This document shows positions 44,407 to 45,656 of a DNA stretch of 45,656 nt, piece after piece. The notes below the pieces were generated by a model that was given only the letters and a program-made list of their open reading frames with translations, made no database searches and was not told where the DNA came from. The stretch is from JAVBPB01 sp031549965 (GTDB lineage: Bacteria; Bacillota; Clostridia; Lachnospirales; Lachnospiraceae). Where the stretch lies: contig JAVBPB010000095.1 of NCBI GenBank assembly GCA_031549965.1, positions 1-45,656 on the forward strand, in the 5' to 3' direction. Position numbers and translations under genes: made by a program. Each line of letters starts with the position of its first letter. Position 1 is the stretch's first letter.

Positions 44407-44745
44407 ATGGAGACTTACAATGCAGACAATAAAGAATTAAGAGTCAAAACCCTGTCTGGTACCAAGGTGCTGAATATAGACAGGCTACGTATAATGGTGC
44501 AAAAATACTTGAGTTTAACAATGAAAAAGTCAAAATTTCTTGTGGAAGATATAGACTTGAAGCCTATATATTAAATGAAAACAATAAAGAGCCATATTGC
44601 TCCTAGCAATGAGAATATGAAAAGAAAAATTAACGAAAGTGTACATGAAAGATTAGATTTTGATTCTATATTTCAGTAAGATTGGCCTTTTGATATTGTA
44701 AGTGATAGATGCGGATTAGAGTGGGAGAAAAATATAATTTTATAA
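44407..44745 (+). pseudogene. Chimeric relic with decayed tocopherol-cyclase-like tail
   Basis: A start with a good site (GGAGGT 44395-44400, ATG 44407) opens a frame METYNADNKELRVKT of unknown origin. From 44454 the DNA is an inverted copy of positions 38000-38292, the end of the tocopherol-cyclase-like gene: a different frame reads WYQGAEYR and ATYNGAKILEFNNEKVKISC, with the matching stop at 44743-44745. The start frame and the copied frame do not agree, and small indels interrupt the copy, so no functional protein results. The gap 44746-45024 after it shows nothing recognisable. Confidence 0.78.
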
Positions 44746-45024
44746 ATAGAGTTGGCTAAATTTTAATACTAATTATACTAAAGGACTCAGTGAATAATAT
44801 AGATGTTGACTATTGCTTTGATATACTATTCATAAATTAAAGCAGAAATGTAAAGTAATAGCCAGTTACCAAAAAACTAAAAGTGTCAATAAGGATATTT
44901 GCCAATTTGGTACTTTATGAAAAAAATAGCTTGAGTAAAAGTGAACGGTTAGCAGATAAAAAGGAAATATTTGATGTAGTAATTTAAAGATAAAATAAAA
45001 AAGTAAAGAGAGGATTGTATTGAT

Positions 45025-45656
45025 ATGATAAAAAGATTTAATGTTACAGGATTGTGTGTTAAAAACAAGCACTATATGGTTAATACATCTAACAAATTAG
45101 ACCAGATTATAAACATTATTGATCAAGGTTCATATTTTACAATCAATAGGGCAAGACAATACGGAAAAACAACCACCATAGCACTGTTGGAAGAAAGACT
45201 TCAATCAGATTATATAGTAATATCAATAAGCTTTGAAGGAATCAATGATGCAGCATTTAAATCTACAGAAGAATTTGCAAAAAGCTTTATGAGACTAATT
45301 CAAAGAGAATTAAGATACAAAAACTTAAATAAAGAGTATGTTGATGAGTGGTTTGATAAAGGTGTAACTGATTTTGAATTATTAGATGAGCATATAACTA
45401 AAATGTGTTATGATAAAAAAGTTATATTGATAATAGATGAAGTAGATAAATCAAGTAATAATGAGATCAATGTACACTTTCTTGGAATGCTTAGAAACAA
45501 GTATTTAAGAATGCAAGCAGGAAAGGATTACACTTTCCATTCAGTAATCTTAGCAGGAGTATATGACATTAGAAATATCAAACTAAAAATGATAAAAGAT
45601 GGAGTCCATAAACAGCAAGAAGGAGAAAAAATATATAATTCACCTTGGAACATAGC
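45025..45656 (+). CDS. AAA-ATPase-like protein (partial, N-terminal part)
   Basis: The frame is open to the right edge (210 codons). It begins MIKRFNVTGLCV, has the nucleotide-binding loop RARQYGKTTT and a Walker B strand VILIIDEVDKSS, and ends in the window at SPWNIA. This is the AAA-ATPase-like family (PF09820), whose members normally continue to a C-terminal PD-(D/E)XK nuclease-like domain; that part is outside the window. The biological role is not established; many clostridial genomes hold numerous copies. GAGAGGA lies 11 bases before the ATG. A relic of the same family's tail lies at 8694-8998. Confidence 0.85.
   Translation, partial: MIKRFNVTGLCVKNKHYMVNTSNKLDQIINIIDQGSYFTINRARQYGKTTTIALLEERLQSDYIVISISFEGINDAAFKSTEEFAKSFMRLIQRELRYKNLNKEYVDEWFDKGVTDFELLDEHITKMCYDKKVILIIDEVDKSSNNEINVHFLGMLRNKYLRMQAGKDYTFHSVILAGVYDIRNIKLKMIKDGVHKQQEGEKIYNSPWNI

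Noticed and set aside
44392..44574. Open frame of 60 codons near the right end
   Set aside because: Only the first 16 or so codons look like a true gene start; the rest is the wrong frame of the copied tocopherol-cyclase-like tail, so it is listed as a chimeric relic.
1..45656. CRISPR arrays, tRNA or rRNA genes, riboswitches, integrase or attachment sites
   Set aside because: No regular spaced repeats, cloverleaf or known riboswitch cores were seen by eye on either strand; nothing could be supported.

Overview
The window looks like a chromosomal segment of a flagellated, strongly AT-rich Firmicute, most likely a member of the Clostridia. It opens with the C-terminus of a flagellin gene. Ribosome binding sites are strong AGGAGG types, GTG and TTG starts occur, and several families seen here (Maf/DUF115 flagellin glycosyltransferase, tocopherol-cyclase-like protein, AAA-ATPase/PD-(D/E)XK family) are common in Clostridia. 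The species cannot be fixed from the sequence. No tRNA, rRNA, CRISPR array, intact transposase or integrase was seen.

Region 1 (1-8.4 kb) is the flagellin glycosylation core: flagellin tail and terminator, a GT2-TPR glycosyltransferase, a small helical protein, Maf, a NeuA-type CMP-sugar synthetase fused to a HAD domain, a NeuB-type nonulosonate synthase fused to a cupin, and a 697-residue protein with a citrate-lyase-ligase-like nucleotidyltransferase end. Region 2 (8.4-12.4 kb) is scarred. It holds a truncated HAD phosphatase, a frameshifted nuclease relic, a TagB/TagF-like transferase, a methyltransferase relic, a GT2, and about 0.8 kb with no intact gene, which contains a consensus promoter followed by a hairpin (small RNA candidate) and a broken GT2 start.

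Region 3 (12.4-35.7 kb) is a run of 17 plus-strand genes with short gaps, probably one operon or a few, for unusual sugars. Parts of three nucleotide-sugar systems are recognisable: CDP-3,6-dideoxyhexose (RfbF, RfbG, RfbH), GDP-colitose-like (ColD-like, Fcl/ColC-like), and a UDP-sugar dehydrogenase with an SDR partner. There is also a second NeuB-type synthase next to a KdsC-GmhA fusion, a YerE-like thiamine enzyme, a C-methyltransferase, an FkbM methyltransferase, two radical SAM proteins and two paralogous B12-type radical SAM proteins. A small Rossmann-like module with a WGxG-type loop is attached to seven otherwise unrelated proteins in 12.4-37.5 kb; it is the most striking pattern in the window.

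Region 4 (35.7-45.7 kb) is a patchwork. Transposase relics (IS1380-like, IS256-like and one unassigned) surround a second FkbM gene. A minus-strand pair (tocopherol-cyclase-like and FAD/Rieske oxidoreductase) is followed by the GDP-mannose supply genes (manC on minus; manA and a phosphohexomutase on plus). An inverted partial copy of the tocopherol-cyclase-like gene and a three-copy short repeat mark rearrangement points. The window ends inside an AAA-ATPase gene whose family also left the nuclease relic at 8.7 kb.

Taken together (inference), the locus makes and attaches an elaborate glycan, probably to flagellin, combining nonulosonate-type, dideoxy, C-branched and methylated sugars. GDP-mannose dehydratase, the RfbI-type reductase and the upstream nonulosonate enzymes are not in the window.
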